Source of the DNA: Brevibacterium permense
Lineage (GTDB): Bacteria; Actinomycetota; Actinomycetes; Actinomycetales; Brevibacteriaceae
Assembly: GCF_013280495.1 (NCBI RefSeq)
Contig: NZ_JABSSX010000001.1
Coordinates: 310,001 to 374,000 of the forward strand
Direction of reading: 5' to 3'
DNA length: 64,000 bases
Of the stretch, positions 17,923 through 27,124 are shown piece by piece. The first letter of the stretch is position 1. Each line of letters begins with the position of its first letter. Made by a program: the position numbers and the translations under genes. Under the pieces are notes generated by a model that searched no databases, was not told the origin of the DNA, and saw only the letters and a program-made list of their open reading frames with translations.

Positions 17923-18312
17923 ATGCGACGAGTCATTACGTATGGAACCTTCGACCTGCTCCACTACGGGCATATTCGCCTGCTCCAGCGGTGCAAGGAA
18001 CAGGGCGATTACTTGGTGGTGGCCCTGTCGAGCGACGAGTTCAATGCCGGCAAGGGCAAGAAGTCGTACTTCAGCTACGAAGAACGCAAGCACATGCTCG
18101 AAGCGATTCGCTACGTCGACCTCGTCATTCCCGAGGACAACTGGGAACAGAAGTCGACCGACGTCGACAAGTACCATATCGACACGTTCGTCATGGGTGA
18201 TGACTGGGAAGGCGAGTTCGACTTCCTCAAGAACAAGTGCGACGTCGTTTACCTGCCCCGCACGCCGGAGATCTCGACTACTCGAATCAAAAGCGAGCTG
18301 GGTAAGTCCTGA
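17923..18312 (+). CDS. tagD: Glycerol-3-phosphate cytidylyltransferase
   Basis: The 129-residue protein is a textbook TagD/GCT: the nucleotidyltransferase HxGH motif in YGTFDLLHYGHIRLL at the N-terminus, the DDWEGEFDFLK region, and RTPEISTTRIK, the RTxGISTT-type signature, at the end. It makes CDP-glycerol from CTP and glycerol 3-phosphate in the cytoplasm, the donor for poly(glycerol phosphate) teichoic acid. Its length matches the family. It lies between a CDP-glycerol transferase and a CDP-alcohol phosphotransferase, both of which would use CDP-linked polyols. Confidence 0.93.
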   Translation: MRRVITYGTFDLLHYGHIRLLQRCKEQGDYLVVALSSDEFNAGKGKKSYFSYEERKHMLEAIRYVDLVIPEDNWEQKSTDVDKYHIDTFVMGDDWEGEFDFLKNKCDVVYLPRTPEISTTRIKSELGKS

Positions 18313-18356
18313 CCGAAGGGGCGCGGACTTCGCGCTATCGTGGCTGGAGACCAACC

Positions 18357-19208
18357 ATGGACCAGAGAGGAACGGACGTGCCCGAAAAGTCTCCGGCGAA
18401 ACATCCGTCGCTGGCGGAGCTTCGGGCCAAGGCCCAGCCGATAGAAGTCCGCAGCCGAAAGAACGCGGAGCACTGGACGGCACAGCTCTATCTTCGGCAC
18501 ATCTCGATCTATTTCACCATGTTGCTCGTTCGGACCCGGATCAGCGCCAACGGCGTCACCGGGCTGATGATCCTGTCAGGTTGGTGCATCGCCGTAAGCC
18601 TGCTGATCCCCGGCATCTGGGGTGCAGTCCTTGCCGTGTTCTTCTCCCAAGTGCAGATGTACATCGACTGCTGTGACGGTGAGGTCGCCCGCTGGCGCGG
18701 AACGAGCGGTGCCAAAGGCGTCTTTCTCGACAAGGTCGGCCACTATACGACCGAAGGTCTTGTCGCGGTTGCCCTCGGAATACGAGCGGTGGGGGAGTGG
18801 AGCAACCTCGTAGACGACCCGGCCGGTTCGTACCCGCTTCTCCTCGCCGGGACCGTCTTAGCCGCATTGGTCCTGTTGAACAAGGCACTCAACGACATGG
18901 TCCATGTCTCCCGCGCGTTCAACGGACTCGACAAACTTGCGGATTCGAAGGAAGCCACCGCCGTCAACCCGGGCCTCGTCGCCACTCTCAAGCGCATCGC
19001 CCGATTCGTGCCCTTCCACCGCATCTTCCACTCGGTGGAGATGTCTCTGATGGCTCTGCTCTCGAGCATTGTGTCTGCGATTGCTGTGGCAGGTGGGGCC
19101 GAACCGCTGTTAGGAGAACGGTGGCTCGTTCTCATTATGGTGCCGCTGTGCCTGCTGTCGGTCATCGGACATTTCCTGTCGATCATGGCATCGAAGCGGT
19201 TGTCATGA
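18357..19208 (+). CDS. CDP-alcohol phosphatidyltransferase family membrane protein
   Basis: The 283-residue protein has several transmembrane helices and the CDP-alcohol phosphotransferase signature at about residues 103-126: DCCDGEVARW, an 8-residue spacer, then GVFLDKVGH. The canonical pattern is D-x2-D-G-x2-A-R-x8-G-x3-D-x3-D; here the final Asp, the proposed catalytic base, is His. Family enzymes transfer a phosphoalcohol from a CDP donor onto an acceptor at the membrane. Next to tagD, it may move glycerol phosphate or another polyol phosphate onto a lipid or wall intermediate. ATG at 18357 and GTG at 18378 both have plausible ribosome sites. Confidence 0.75.
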   Translation: MDQRGTDVPEKSPAKHPSLAELRAKAQPIEVRSRKNAEHWTAQLYLRHISIYFTMLLVRTRISANGVTGLMILSGWCIAVSLLIPGIWGAVLAVFFSQVQMYIDCCDGEVARWRGTSGAKGVFLDKVGHYTTEGLVAVALGIRAVGEWSNLVDDPAGSYPLLLAGTVLAALVLLNKALNDMVHVSRAFNGLDKLADSKEATAVNPGLVATLKRIARFVPFHRIFHSVEMSLMALLSSIVSAIAVAGGAEPLLGERWLVLIMVPLCLLSVIGHFLSIMASKRLS

Positions 19209-20128
19209 GCGAGTCATCCAGGATCCTCTCCCAGCGGTTCGAAGGCAATCGTCGCTACACGTTCGGCGTCGTCGTGCTCAGCCAGGGAAAACGACTCGAC
19301 GACCTCAACCGCGGTTTCGAATCACTGCTGGCGCAGAAAGGCGTCGATCTCGACATCGTCTGTGTTGGAAATGGATGGGAGCCAGAAGGCATACCGGACC
19401 AAGTCAAGAAGTTGGGGCTGCCGGAGAACCTGGGCATCCCTGCCGGGCGCAACGCCGGAGTCCCTCACGTCGACGGTGAGTTCCTGTTCTTCCTTGACGA
19501 TGACGCATGGCTGCCGGACGACACGTCGCTGATGCGCATGGCGCAACTGATGCGTACGAAGCCGCAGATCGGTCTGATTCAGCCGAGGGTCGAAGAACCT
19601 GGCGGGCCGGACGCGCCGAAACGGTGGATTCCCAGACTCAAGAAGGGGAGCGCCGACCACTCATCGAACGTGTTCTCGGTGTGGGAAGGCGCAGTCTGCA
19701 TGCAACGTCGAGCGTTCGACGAGTGCGGGGGATGGCCGGCACCATTCTGGTACGCGCATGAGGGAATCGAGCTCGCGTGGAGGGTCTGGGACGCCGGCTA
19801 CATCGTCTGGTACATGGGCGATCTCGCCGTCGCCCACCCGGTGATCGACCCGAGGCGCCACGACGAATACTTCTACATGAATGCGAGAAACCGAGTTTGG
19901 CTGGCGCGGCGTAATCTGCCGTGGCCGTTCAGCTGGGCCTATGTGGGTTCATGGACATTGATGCAGTTCATCAAGTGGGCCAATAAGCCTCACCAACTCA
20001 AAGCGTGGATGGAAGGATGGCGCGCTGGATGGCGTCTCGACCCATGGGGGCAAGACGAAGACCGGCAGAAGCTGTCAAGAAGAGGTGTACTTCGAATGTC
20101 CCGGCACGGACGCCCCCCGATCGTGTGA
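19205..20128 (+). CDS. Glycosyltransferase family 2
   Basis: The 307-residue GT2 protein starts at an ATG that overlaps the upstream stop by 4 bp. The GT-A fold shows FGVVVLSQGKRLDDLNRGFE at the start, IPAGRNAGV, then the FLFFLDDDAWLPDD metal-binding DxD region about residue 100, and WAHEGIELAWRVWDAGY-like acceptor-side residues near 190. It transfers a sugar from a nucleotide donor. A longer upstream extension of the open frame lies inside the preceding gene and was not used. It is probably coupled with the CDP-alcohol phosphotransferase, hinting at building the linkage unit or a side-chain sugar. Confidence 0.82.
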   Translation: MSESSRILSQRFEGNRRYTFGVVVLSQGKRLDDLNRGFESLLAQKGVDLDIVCVGNGWEPEGIPDQVKKLGLPENLGIPAGRNAGVPHVDGEFLFFLDDDAWLPDDTSLMRMAQLMRTKPQIGLIQPRVEEPGGPDAPKRWIPRLKKGSADHSSNVFSVWEGAVCMQRRAFDECGGWPAPFWYAHEGIELAWRVWDAGYIVWYMGDLAVAHPVIDPRRHDEYFYMNARNRVWLARRNLPWPFSWAYVGSWTLMQFIKWANKPHQLKAWMEGWRAGWRLDPWGQDEDRQKLSRRGVLRMSRHGRPPIV

Positions 20129-20233
20129 ACGCCAGGATTATCTGCCCGGCGCGCGATAGATCGCACCGACAACAAAGAGGGGACCGCGGTCGGGTCCGAC
20201 CTCACCGACTGAGAAACCGAGTGGAGCCGCTTC

Positions 20234-22354
20234 ATGTCGTCATCAGCGTACGTTGCTGAAAGCTCTCCCCACGCGAACAGCGCACCTCAGCCCTCCGGCT
20301 TCCGCTCCGATATCCAGGGGCTGCGTGCACTGGCTGTGGGCATCGTGCTCTTCTACCACCTGTGGCCCGACCGCTTCGTCGGCGGATTCGTCGGAGTGGA
20401 CGTCTTCTTCGTCATCTCCGGCTTCCTCATCACCAGCCACCTCATCAAGTCCCCTCCGCGCAGCTGGGGCGATGTGGCAAAGTTCTGGGCGCGACGAGTC
20501 CGGCGACTGCTGCCGGCGTCACTGCTCGTCCTCTTCCTCGTCGGAATCGCAACCTTCCTCGTTGCTCCACAATCTGTCTGGGCCGATACCGGACGCCAGA
20601 TCCTCTCCGCAGGGCTCTACCTCGTCAACTGGGACTTCGCCGTATCCAGCGTCGATTACCTGTCTGCGGACAATGCTCCGTCGCCGGTGCAGCATTTCTG
20701 GTCACTGTCCGTCGAGGAACAGTTCTACTTCGTCTGGCCGATGATCATCGGTCTGGCGTTCCTCGTCGGGGCGAAGCTCGGCCGATCCAAGAAGATCGTC
20801 GGTTTCACCGTTCTCGGAATCTTCCTCGCCTCCCTCATCTTCTCCATCGTCTACACGGCCGACGAACCTGCAATGGCCTACTTCATCACCCCGACCCGGA
20901 TGTGGGAACTGACCACCGGCGGCCTCGTCGCCGTCTTCGTTCTCTATGTTCGACCAGAGCGGCTTCCATTCAGTTCAGTGCTCGGGTGGGTCGGTCTCGC
21001 CGGAATTGTGGCTGCCACCTTTCTCATCCGCGCAGACATGCCGTTCCCCGGCTACATCGCGCTGGTCCCGGTGGTGTCGACTGCCCTCGTCATCCTCGCC
21101 GACTCCCGGGGCCGGGCGTCTGTGCTCCCACTGTTGTCACTGCGTCCGGTGCGCTTCCTCGGTGACATCTCGTATTCCGTCTACCTGTGGCATTGGCCCC
21201 TCATCGTCCTCGTGCCGTACCTGTCGGCCAAGCTTGGACGCTCGGAGAGTCTCGGCGTCCTGGACAATATCGCCATCATCTTGGTCTCGATCATCGCGGC
21301 CTGGGCTTCGACAACCTGGGTCGAGAACCGATTCCGCAAGTCGTCGTTCTTCAGCAATTCGAAGAAGACCTTCGCGTTTGCAGCCTTGGCGATGGCGCTC
21401 GTCGCCGCACTGGGACTCAGCCAGATGGTCATCGCCAACACCATCGTCGAGCAGAACGAAGACAAACTGCAGGCCCAGTTGGACGATCCCGACTCCTGCC
21501 TCGGCGCCGGGATTCTCCTCCCCAGTGCCAAGGACAATCCCAACTGCGAAGACAAGGACTCGTTGCAGATGGAGCCCGCTGCGGCGAAGAAGGACAGGTC
21601 AAAAGCCTACGCGGATGGTTGCTGGGCCAGTGCACCATACGCAAGCAAACCGGAATGCACCTATGGAGACGGGTCGAAACATGTCGCGCTGGTTGGAAAT
21701 TCACATGCCGGTCATTGGCTGCCGACGCTCGAGCGCTTGGCCGATGAACAAGATCTGACGATCACCACTTTCCTCGCCTCGAACTGCAGCATTTCTACCC
21801 TGCCGCAGGACCTTTCGACGCCGGCCGAAACCAAGGGGTGTCAGGATTACGCCGATTGGGTATCGAAGAGAACGACCGAAGGAGGATTCGACGCAGTCAT
21901 CACCTCCGAGCGGCAGTCCACGCCGCTGGAAGGTATGGACTGGGAAGAAACAGAGAAGGAAGCGCCTGAAGGACATCGTGAGATCCTGCAGCGCTGGGTC
22001 GATGCTGATTTGGATGTTGTGGTCATTCGGGATACCCCATACCCAGGCGGGGCAGGTGTCACCGTGCCGGATTGCGTTGCCAAGCACGAAGACGACCTCG
22101 AAGAGTGCTCCGGAACTCCGGAATCATGGCACTGGATGGATCCGCTCGCAGCCTCCGCGAAGACCATAGATTCGAAGAAGATGTCGGTCATCTACCCCCA
22201 AGACTGGTTCTGCCCCGAGGGGCGCTGCGAGCCTGTCATCGGCGGCGTCATCACCTATTTCGACACCGCCCATATCACCGCGACCTATGCGCAGACCCTT
22301 GCCCCGCAATTCGACGCTAGCCTCCGCAAGACGGGCCTCGGCACCTTCGATTGA
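20234..22354 (+). CDS. OafA/YrhL-type membrane O-acyltransferase with SGNH domain
   Basis: The 706-residue protein has an N-terminal acyltransferase-3 domain of about ten membrane helices (GFRSDIQGLRALAVGIVLFY, then FVGVDVFFVISGFLIT, and SLSVEEQFYFVWP) followed by a periplasmic SGNH domain from about residue 440. The SGNH part has VALVGNSHAGHWLP (catalytic Ser block) and YFDTAHITATYA (Asp/His block). Such proteins acetylate or otherwise acylate extracytoplasmic glycans. In this locus the target is likely the wall polymer. The ATG has a GGAG about 8 nt upstream; it stands 105 bp after the GT2 gene. Confidence 0.87.
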   Translation: MSSSAYVAESSPHANSAPQPSGFRSDIQGLRALAVGIVLFYHLWPDRFVGGFVGVDVFFVISGFLITSHLIKSPPRSWGDVAKFWARRVRRLLPASLLVLFLVGIATFLVAPQSVWADTGRQILSAGLYLVNWDFAVSSVDYLSADNAPSPVQHFWSLSVEEQFYFVWPMIIGLAFLVGAKLGRSKKIVGFTVLGIFLASLIFSIVYTADEPAMAYFITPTRMWELTTGGLVAVFVLYVRPERLPFSSVLGWVGLAGIVAATFLIRADMPFPGYIALVPVVSTALVILADSRGRASVLPLLSLRPVRFLGDISYSVYLWHWPLIVLVPYLSAKLGRSESLGVLDNIAIILVSIIAAWASTTWVENRFRKSSFFSNSKKTFAFAALAMALVAALGLSQMVIANTIVEQNEDKLQAQLDDPDSCLGAGILLPSAKDNPNCEDKDSLQMEPAAAKKDRSKAYADGCWASAPYASKPECTYGDGSKHVALVGNSHAGHWLPTLERLADEQDLTITTFLASNCSISTLPQDLSTPAETKGCQDYADWVSKRTTEGGFDAVITSERQSTPLEGMDWEETEKEAPEGHREILQRWVDADLDVVVIRDTPYPGGAGVTVPDCVAKHEDDLEECSGTPESWHWMDPLAASAKTIDSKKMSVIYPQDWFCPEGRCEPVIGGVITYFDTAHITATYAQTLAPQFDASLRKTGLGTFD

Positions 22355-22469
22355 GACCGCTGCGGTTCAACGAACTGACAGTCAAGTCGTATACCGTGTG
22401 CCTGATTGCTCTTGACCACCGACTGCTACGAACGACCGATCACCGAAACCTCTGAAAAGGACTGAACGA

Positions 22470-25121
22470 GTGACCACTGGACGAAACGCTGCCGACCGAT
22501 ACTTCAGCAAGGGACGCGAACTGGTGAAGCCAGTCGTCCACGGAATCGCCCGTCGTGCACTGCCCGTGGTCGAGCGGGCCTCCGGGACGAAGTACGTGCG
22601 CGAGCGCGCAACCGGCGGCACCGGCAAGTCGTCCGGCAAACCGAAGAAGATCGCGACCGAGACCGCTCGTGCCTACCGGAAACTGGCAACAGGATTGCGC
22701 GGAGCGACAGCAGAGGACACCGACGGATGGACCGTTGCGCCGTCGACCCGAGAGGTCGACACCAAGGCACGGCAGCTGGCGCGCCTCAAGGCGCACGCGG
22801 CATTGTCCGAAGCACTGACTCAGGGATCGTCGTTCGGCCCCGCAGCTGTGCAGGTCGGCCGGTCACTCGTCGCTGCCGGGCACCTGGCTGACACCGTGTC
22901 GATCGGGCTCAACCTCCGCAGCAATCCCTCCACCGAGGAAGCCGGTAGGGTTCTCCTAGGCATGGCCTACCAGCGGTCATCGGACTCCGAGGTCGCCTGG
23001 GCGCAGTTTGAGAAAATCGACGACCGGGACATCATCGTCTCTGCCGCCGAGGAGTACTACCCGACTGCGATCGACACGCTGGGTGACGACGGTCTGCCGC
23101 TCCTGGACCGGGCGAACGAGACAGGCGAAACCGACCGCTGGAGTGCGAAAGCCGTGCTACGCACCGCTGAATCGGCCTTCTGCATCGGAGCCTTTGACCA
23201 CGTCCGTTCGCTCGTCGAATCACGTCTGAACCAGATGGAAGACGCGACGGATTCGGCGGTGCGTTACGAGCTCAATCGCATGCGCGACTGGCTACCGGGA
23301 GGAAAGCACCTCGAGGCTCTGCCGACGACAGCCGGAAAGCGCAACTTCGGTGTCCTCAGTTACGATCAGCCGGGGATCCGGTCACGCAACATCGGCGACT
23401 ACATCCAGACGATTGCCTCGATTGGTCACCTCCTCCGGTATGAGAACCTCACGTTCTCCGGCGACGAAGGATTGACAGCACTCTTCAAGAAGTTCCGCAA
23501 GTCAGTCAAAGAGGAACGAAAGTACGCGGGGCCGGAGGGCGAACTCAATCTGGTCGAGGTCTATCGAGACGGCAACGTCTACCAGGACATCCCGGAGGAC
23601 ACCTGGTACATCGCCTTCGGATGGTACATGCACGACATCTTCGGTAAGTCGTTCAATATTCCGTTCCACCCGAATCTGCGCCCGATCCTATTGTCCGTGT
23701 TCGTGCGCTACCCCGAGATGCTCACCCCCGAAGCCATCGCCTATCTCAAGAAGTACGGACCGGTCGGTTGCCGTGACTGGCAGTCCGTCGCCGTGTTGCG
23801 CGCAGTCGGTGTGCCCGCATTCTTCTCTGGCTGCCTGACGACGACAGTCGATACTCTCTTCCCTGCAGCCTCACCTGATCGTCGCTCGGGGACGCTGCGC
23901 GTCGACTGGACGAAGGACAACAAGGGGCCGAAGAAGAAGCAGACCGTCACCGCGATCCGCGACAAGTCGTTCCCGGAGAACCTCGAACTCGCACGCAACT
24001 GGGTCGCTGATTACGCCTATAAGTACAAGCACGTCCTCACTTCCCGCCTGCACGCGAATCTGCCCGCACGATCGGTCGGGGCCGACGTCGACTTCGAACC
24101 CAAGAACAAGTCCGATTCGCGGTTCGGTGGACTCATCGGCATCGACTCAGCCGAGTTCGATGCCATTCGCAATGGAATCCTCGACAAGCTCGCTGAATTG
24201 CTGCCCCTCATCGCAACGGGCGCATCCGAAGACGAGATCTACGCAAAGTGGGTCGAGATCACAGCAGACGAGATGGCATTCGCTGACGAATATCTGGCAT
24301 CGGCCCAACTGCCCGTCGCGGACAGAGAGACCGTTGCCTCGGCACTGAGCGGGATCGAACGCCCCGCACCTGACGCGCAGGTCACCGACATCGTCATTAC
24401 CGTTGAGAAAGGCGAAGGGACTTTGGTCGGGGAGGCACTCCGCACTCTCGAGACCCACGCGGGATCCGCCTACCGGGTGTGGCTGCCGAACGGTGCGTTG
24501 ACGTCAGCCGAGGTCGACGAGATCCGAAACGAGCTCACTCGGGGGAGCATTGACATCCTCCCGTCTGTGGCACTAGGGGACGAGAAGAACACGTCTGAAG
24601 TGCTGTTAGCTGTTCTGCCTGAGCTGTTTGCGGACCACGAGCGTCTCATCGTCGTGCCCGCAACCGCCGAGGTGTCCGCAGACATCACCGAGCTCTCGAC
24701 CGTCGACTTCAAGGACACGCTGCTGGCTGCGAAACATGACGTCAGGAAGAGCCGATCCAGCGGTCTCACACTGATGCGGCGGATCGCGAGCTCGTTCGGT
24801 GACGATCACACGGGCGCCCTCGATTTCGTCTTCGCCAGCCACGCAGGGATGAACGAAGACTTCGTGCCGTTCGACCCGCAGATCGCCGTGCTCAATCTGG
24901 CCGGCCTGCGCAGCGAAGGCATCGTGGAACGAGTCCTCGGTCTCGTGCAGCAGAACGGCCTCAGCTATATCGACGCGATGCAGATGACCGTGAAAGGCCG
25001 GTACGCCGACCTCGACGGTGACTGGAACATCCACGCTCAGTGGGAGGCATCGGATGTTCCCAAGATCGTCAATTGGCGTCGTCAGGCTCGCCACTTCGGC
25101 CACATGGCGCTGACGCGCTGA
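22470..25121 (+). CDS. Large polysaccharide pyruvyl transferase with a C-terminal GT8-like domain
   Basis: The 883-residue protein appears to have three parts. Residues about 1-280 are basic then alpha-helical, with a TPR-like pattern (AGRVLLGMAYQRSSDSEVAW). Residues about 285-560 are a polysaccharide pyruvyl transferase domain: FGVLSYDQPGIRSRNIGDYI, KKYGPVGCRDWQSVAVLRAV, TSRLHANLPARSVG. Residues about 655-883 resemble GT8 glycosyltransferases: DIVITVEKGEGTLVGEALRT, ERLIVVPATAEVSADITEL, AVLNLAGLRSEGI. In that last domain the DxD metal site reads PAT, so it may not transfer sugar. The GTG start has AAAGGA upstream. It probably adds pyruvate ketals to wall-polymer residues; the GT8 reading is mine by pattern. 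Confidence 0.7.
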   Translation: MTTGRNAADRYFSKGRELVKPVVHGIARRALPVVERASGTKYVRERATGGTGKSSGKPKKIATETARAYRKLATGLRGATAEDTDGWTVAPSTREVDTKARQLARLKAHAALSEALTQGSSFGPAAVQVGRSLVAAGHLADTVSIGLNLRSNPSTEEAGRVLLGMAYQRSSDSEVAWAQFEKIDDRDIIVSAAEEYYPTAIDTLGDDGLPLLDRANETGETDRWSAKAVLRTAESAFCIGAFDHVRSLVESRLNQMEDATDSAVRYELNRMRDWLPGGKHLEALPTTAGKRNFGVLSYDQPGIRSRNIGDYIQTIASIGHLLRYENLTFSGDEGLTALFKKFRKSVKEERKYAGPEGELNLVEVYRDGNVYQDIPEDTWYIAFGWYMHDIFGKSFNIPFHPNLRPILLSVFVRYPEMLTPEAIAYLKKYGPVGCRDWQSVAVLRAVGVPAFFSGCLTTTVDTLFPAASPDRRSGTLRVDWTKDNKGPKKKQTVTAIRDKSFPENLELARNWVADYAYKYKHVLTSRLHANLPARSVGADVDFEPKNKSDSRFGGLIGIDSAEFDAIRNGILDKLAELLPLIATGASEDEIYAKWVEITADEMAFADEYLASAQLPVADRETVASALSGIERPAPDAQVTDIVITVEKGEGTLVGEALRTLETHAGSAYRVWLPNGALTSAEVDEIRNELTRGSIDILPSVALGDEKNTSEVLLAVLPELFADHERLIVVPATAEVSADITELSTVDFKDTLLAAKHDVRKSRSSGLTLMRRIASSFGDDHTGALDFVFASHAGMNEDFVPFDPQIAVLNLAGLRSEGIVERVLGLVQQNGLSYIDAMQMTVKGRYADLDGDWNIHAQWEASDVPKIVNWRRQARHFGHMALTR

Positions 25122-25164
25122 TTGCCCGTTCGCCGTCGATGAGCGCTGAGGAAAGGTACCACTT

Positions 25165-27048
25165 GTGAGGTTGCGACCCCGAACGAACCCAAACGGCAAC
25201 GGCCGGGACGCTGAACCAGACGGTCCCGCATTTGGGACCGACGCAGTCCACGTATACAACGTGCTGTGGGGCATTCCGGAGTCCATGGGCGGCATGACGA
25301 CGGCTGCGCTGCGTCGGATTCGGAGCTTCCAGGACTTCGGCAACCCGCTGTCACAGACCATTCTCACGTTCAGTCCGCGCATGGACACAGATGAGATCAG
25401 GGATCGTCTGATCGCACAGGGGAAGATGCGAGAGAACGTTGAACTGGTCAATATCTGGCAGGATCTGCGAGGACGAAACGAAGCCGAACTGGCCCGCCTT
25501 GAGGGTGAGCCCCCGAGGATGCCGATCCCCGACGAAGACGGCGAACTCGAGAACATCACCGCCTTCTACGACGTGTTCCGAAACTCGCGGACCGGTCGGG
25601 TCATCCGGCGCAAATACCTGCGGGGCGACGGAAGTCTGCTGCTTGCTGACATCGAGGATCCGAAACTGGGCAGACGGTTCATCCTGCATTCCCCGGCCGG
25701 GGAGCCGATGGCTGAGTGGCGACGCCCGCGGGACTTCTACAATGCGTGGATCACGGCGACCGTGACGAAGTCGCCGGCGGTCGTCATCGTCGATGACAAG
25801 AAGGTCAGCGAATTCATCCACGAGATCCCTAACCGCGACTTCGCACTCATCCTCTTTCTCCACGGGAGTCATCTCCGCCACCCGTGGAACGGCGATCATG
25901 GGCAGCCTCTGAAGGCCCGTACAGATACGATGCGCAACTTCGACCGATTCGACATCGTCGGAGTGCAGACACAGCAGCAGGCCGAAGCAATTCGAGCTCT
26001 GGGCTTCTCAGGCGAGAACATCAGACTGCTGACAGGGGAACTGCCGCAAGGGTCGGTCGTGTCTGATCCGCCTATGCTTCGAGACACGGGGAACGCCATA
26101 ATGGTCGCGAACCTCATCGACCTCAAACGCATCGATCACCCGATTCGCGCTGTCGCGAAGCTGCGCGACCGCGGTATAGCAGTCTCCCTGACCGTGCTCG
26201 GAGAGGGACCCGCGAGGCCGAAGCTTGAAACCCTCATCGATGAACTCGACCTCGGCGATCGCGTCGCACTGCCTGGGTACGTCAATGATGTGCATGAACG
26301 ATTGACGTCGGCGTCGTTCTCCACGCTCACCAGCACAAGCGAGGGTCTGCCGCTGTCGATGCTGGAGGCGATGGGCGCCGGCTGTGTTCCCATCGTCTAT
26401 GACATCACCTACGGGCCACAGGATCTCATCGATCAGGGCGACAACGGCTTCATTACGCCGTGGAGCGACATCGACGCACTGGCCGATCAGATAGAGGAAT
26501 TCCTCTCCCTGGAGCCCAGCGAAGTCGAGTCCATGCGTCGAGCAGCGGTGAGCTCCGTCGAACGCTACCTCCCCGAAGCCGGATACCGGCGTTGGCAGGA
26601 GGCGCTCGGTGAGATGCGGTTGACGAACTTGCCGGACAGCGTTGACACGAAGTCGGCTCCGTCGATCGAAGTCAAGAAGCTCACCTGCACCCCGATTGCG
26701 GGCGGCAGCAGAATTGAGATCGAAATCGACGGTATTCTTCAGTCGACTGCAGAGACGCTGCAGCTGGTCGTGGCCGGCAGGAAACTCAGCACGTTCTTCA
26801 TCAGTGAGCTGTCCGAGATCTCATTCCGCAGGTTCGGGCACCGAACGGTGCTTACGTTCGACGTGGACGATGAGAGCTTTTCCGAGTCCGCTGGTGAGAC
26901 ATTCGACGTCTTTCTTCGCCGACCCCATGATCTGTGGTCATCGAAGCGGAGAATCAGCACTCCGAAGCGATTCCGCGTCACGACTGCGACAGCCAGCGAA
27001 TGGTATGCGACGAAGCACGGGAACCTCTCGGTCAGACCTCGGAAGTAA
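25165..27048 (+). CDS. Glycosyltransferase, GT4-type, TagE-like, copy B
   Basis: The 627-residue protein parallels the one at 10621: an N-terminal GIPESMGGMTTAALRRI motif, a region related in layout, and a C-terminal GT4 domain with ANLIDLKRIDHPIRAVAKL, STSEGLPLSMLEAMGAGC (E-x7-E) and GDNGFITPWSDIDALADQIE. A beta-rich tail follows and ends in ATKHGNLSVRP, like the tail of copy A. It likely glycosylates a polyol-phosphate chain. The GTG start lies behind GAGGAAAGG. It follows the large pyruvyl transferase after 43 bp in the same direction, so the two are probably one unit. Confidence 0.75.
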   Translation: MRLRPRTNPNGNGRDAEPDGPAFGTDAVHVYNVLWGIPESMGGMTTAALRRIRSFQDFGNPLSQTILTFSPRMDTDEIRDRLIAQGKMRENVELVNIWQDLRGRNEAELARLEGEPPRMPIPDEDGELENITAFYDVFRNSRTGRVIRRKYLRGDGSLLLADIEDPKLGRRFILHSPAGEPMAEWRRPRDFYNAWITATVTKSPAVVIVDDKKVSEFIHEIPNRDFALILFLHGSHLRHPWNGDHGQPLKARTDTMRNFDRFDIVGVQTQQQAEAIRALGFSGENIRLLTGELPQGSVVSDPPMLRDTGNAIMVANLIDLKRIDHPIRAVAKLRDRGIAVSLTVLGEGPARPKLETLIDELDLGDRVALPGYVNDVHERLTSASFSTLTSTSEGLPLSMLEAMGAGCVPIVYDITYGPQDLIDQGDNGFITPWSDIDALADQIEEFLSLEPSEVESMRRAAVSSVERYLPEAGYRRWQEALGEMRLTNLPDSVDTKSAPSIEVKKLTCTPIAGGSRIEIEIDGILQSTAETLQLVVAGRKLSTFFISELSEISFRRFGHRTVLTFDVDDESFSESAGETFDVFLRRPHDLWSSKRRISTPKRFRVTTATASEWYATKHGNLSVRPRK

Positions 27049-27124
27049 TTCGAGCTTCAGGCGTCCGCATGTTCCGGTGACGCGCTGACCGCGGCGATGA
27101 CCCGCTGGCGGAGTCCGATCGCGG

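Noticed and set aside
18797..19204. Upstream extension of the GT2 protein
   Set aside because: It overlaps the CDP-alcohol phosphotransferase out of frame; the ATGA overlap at 19205 is the better start.
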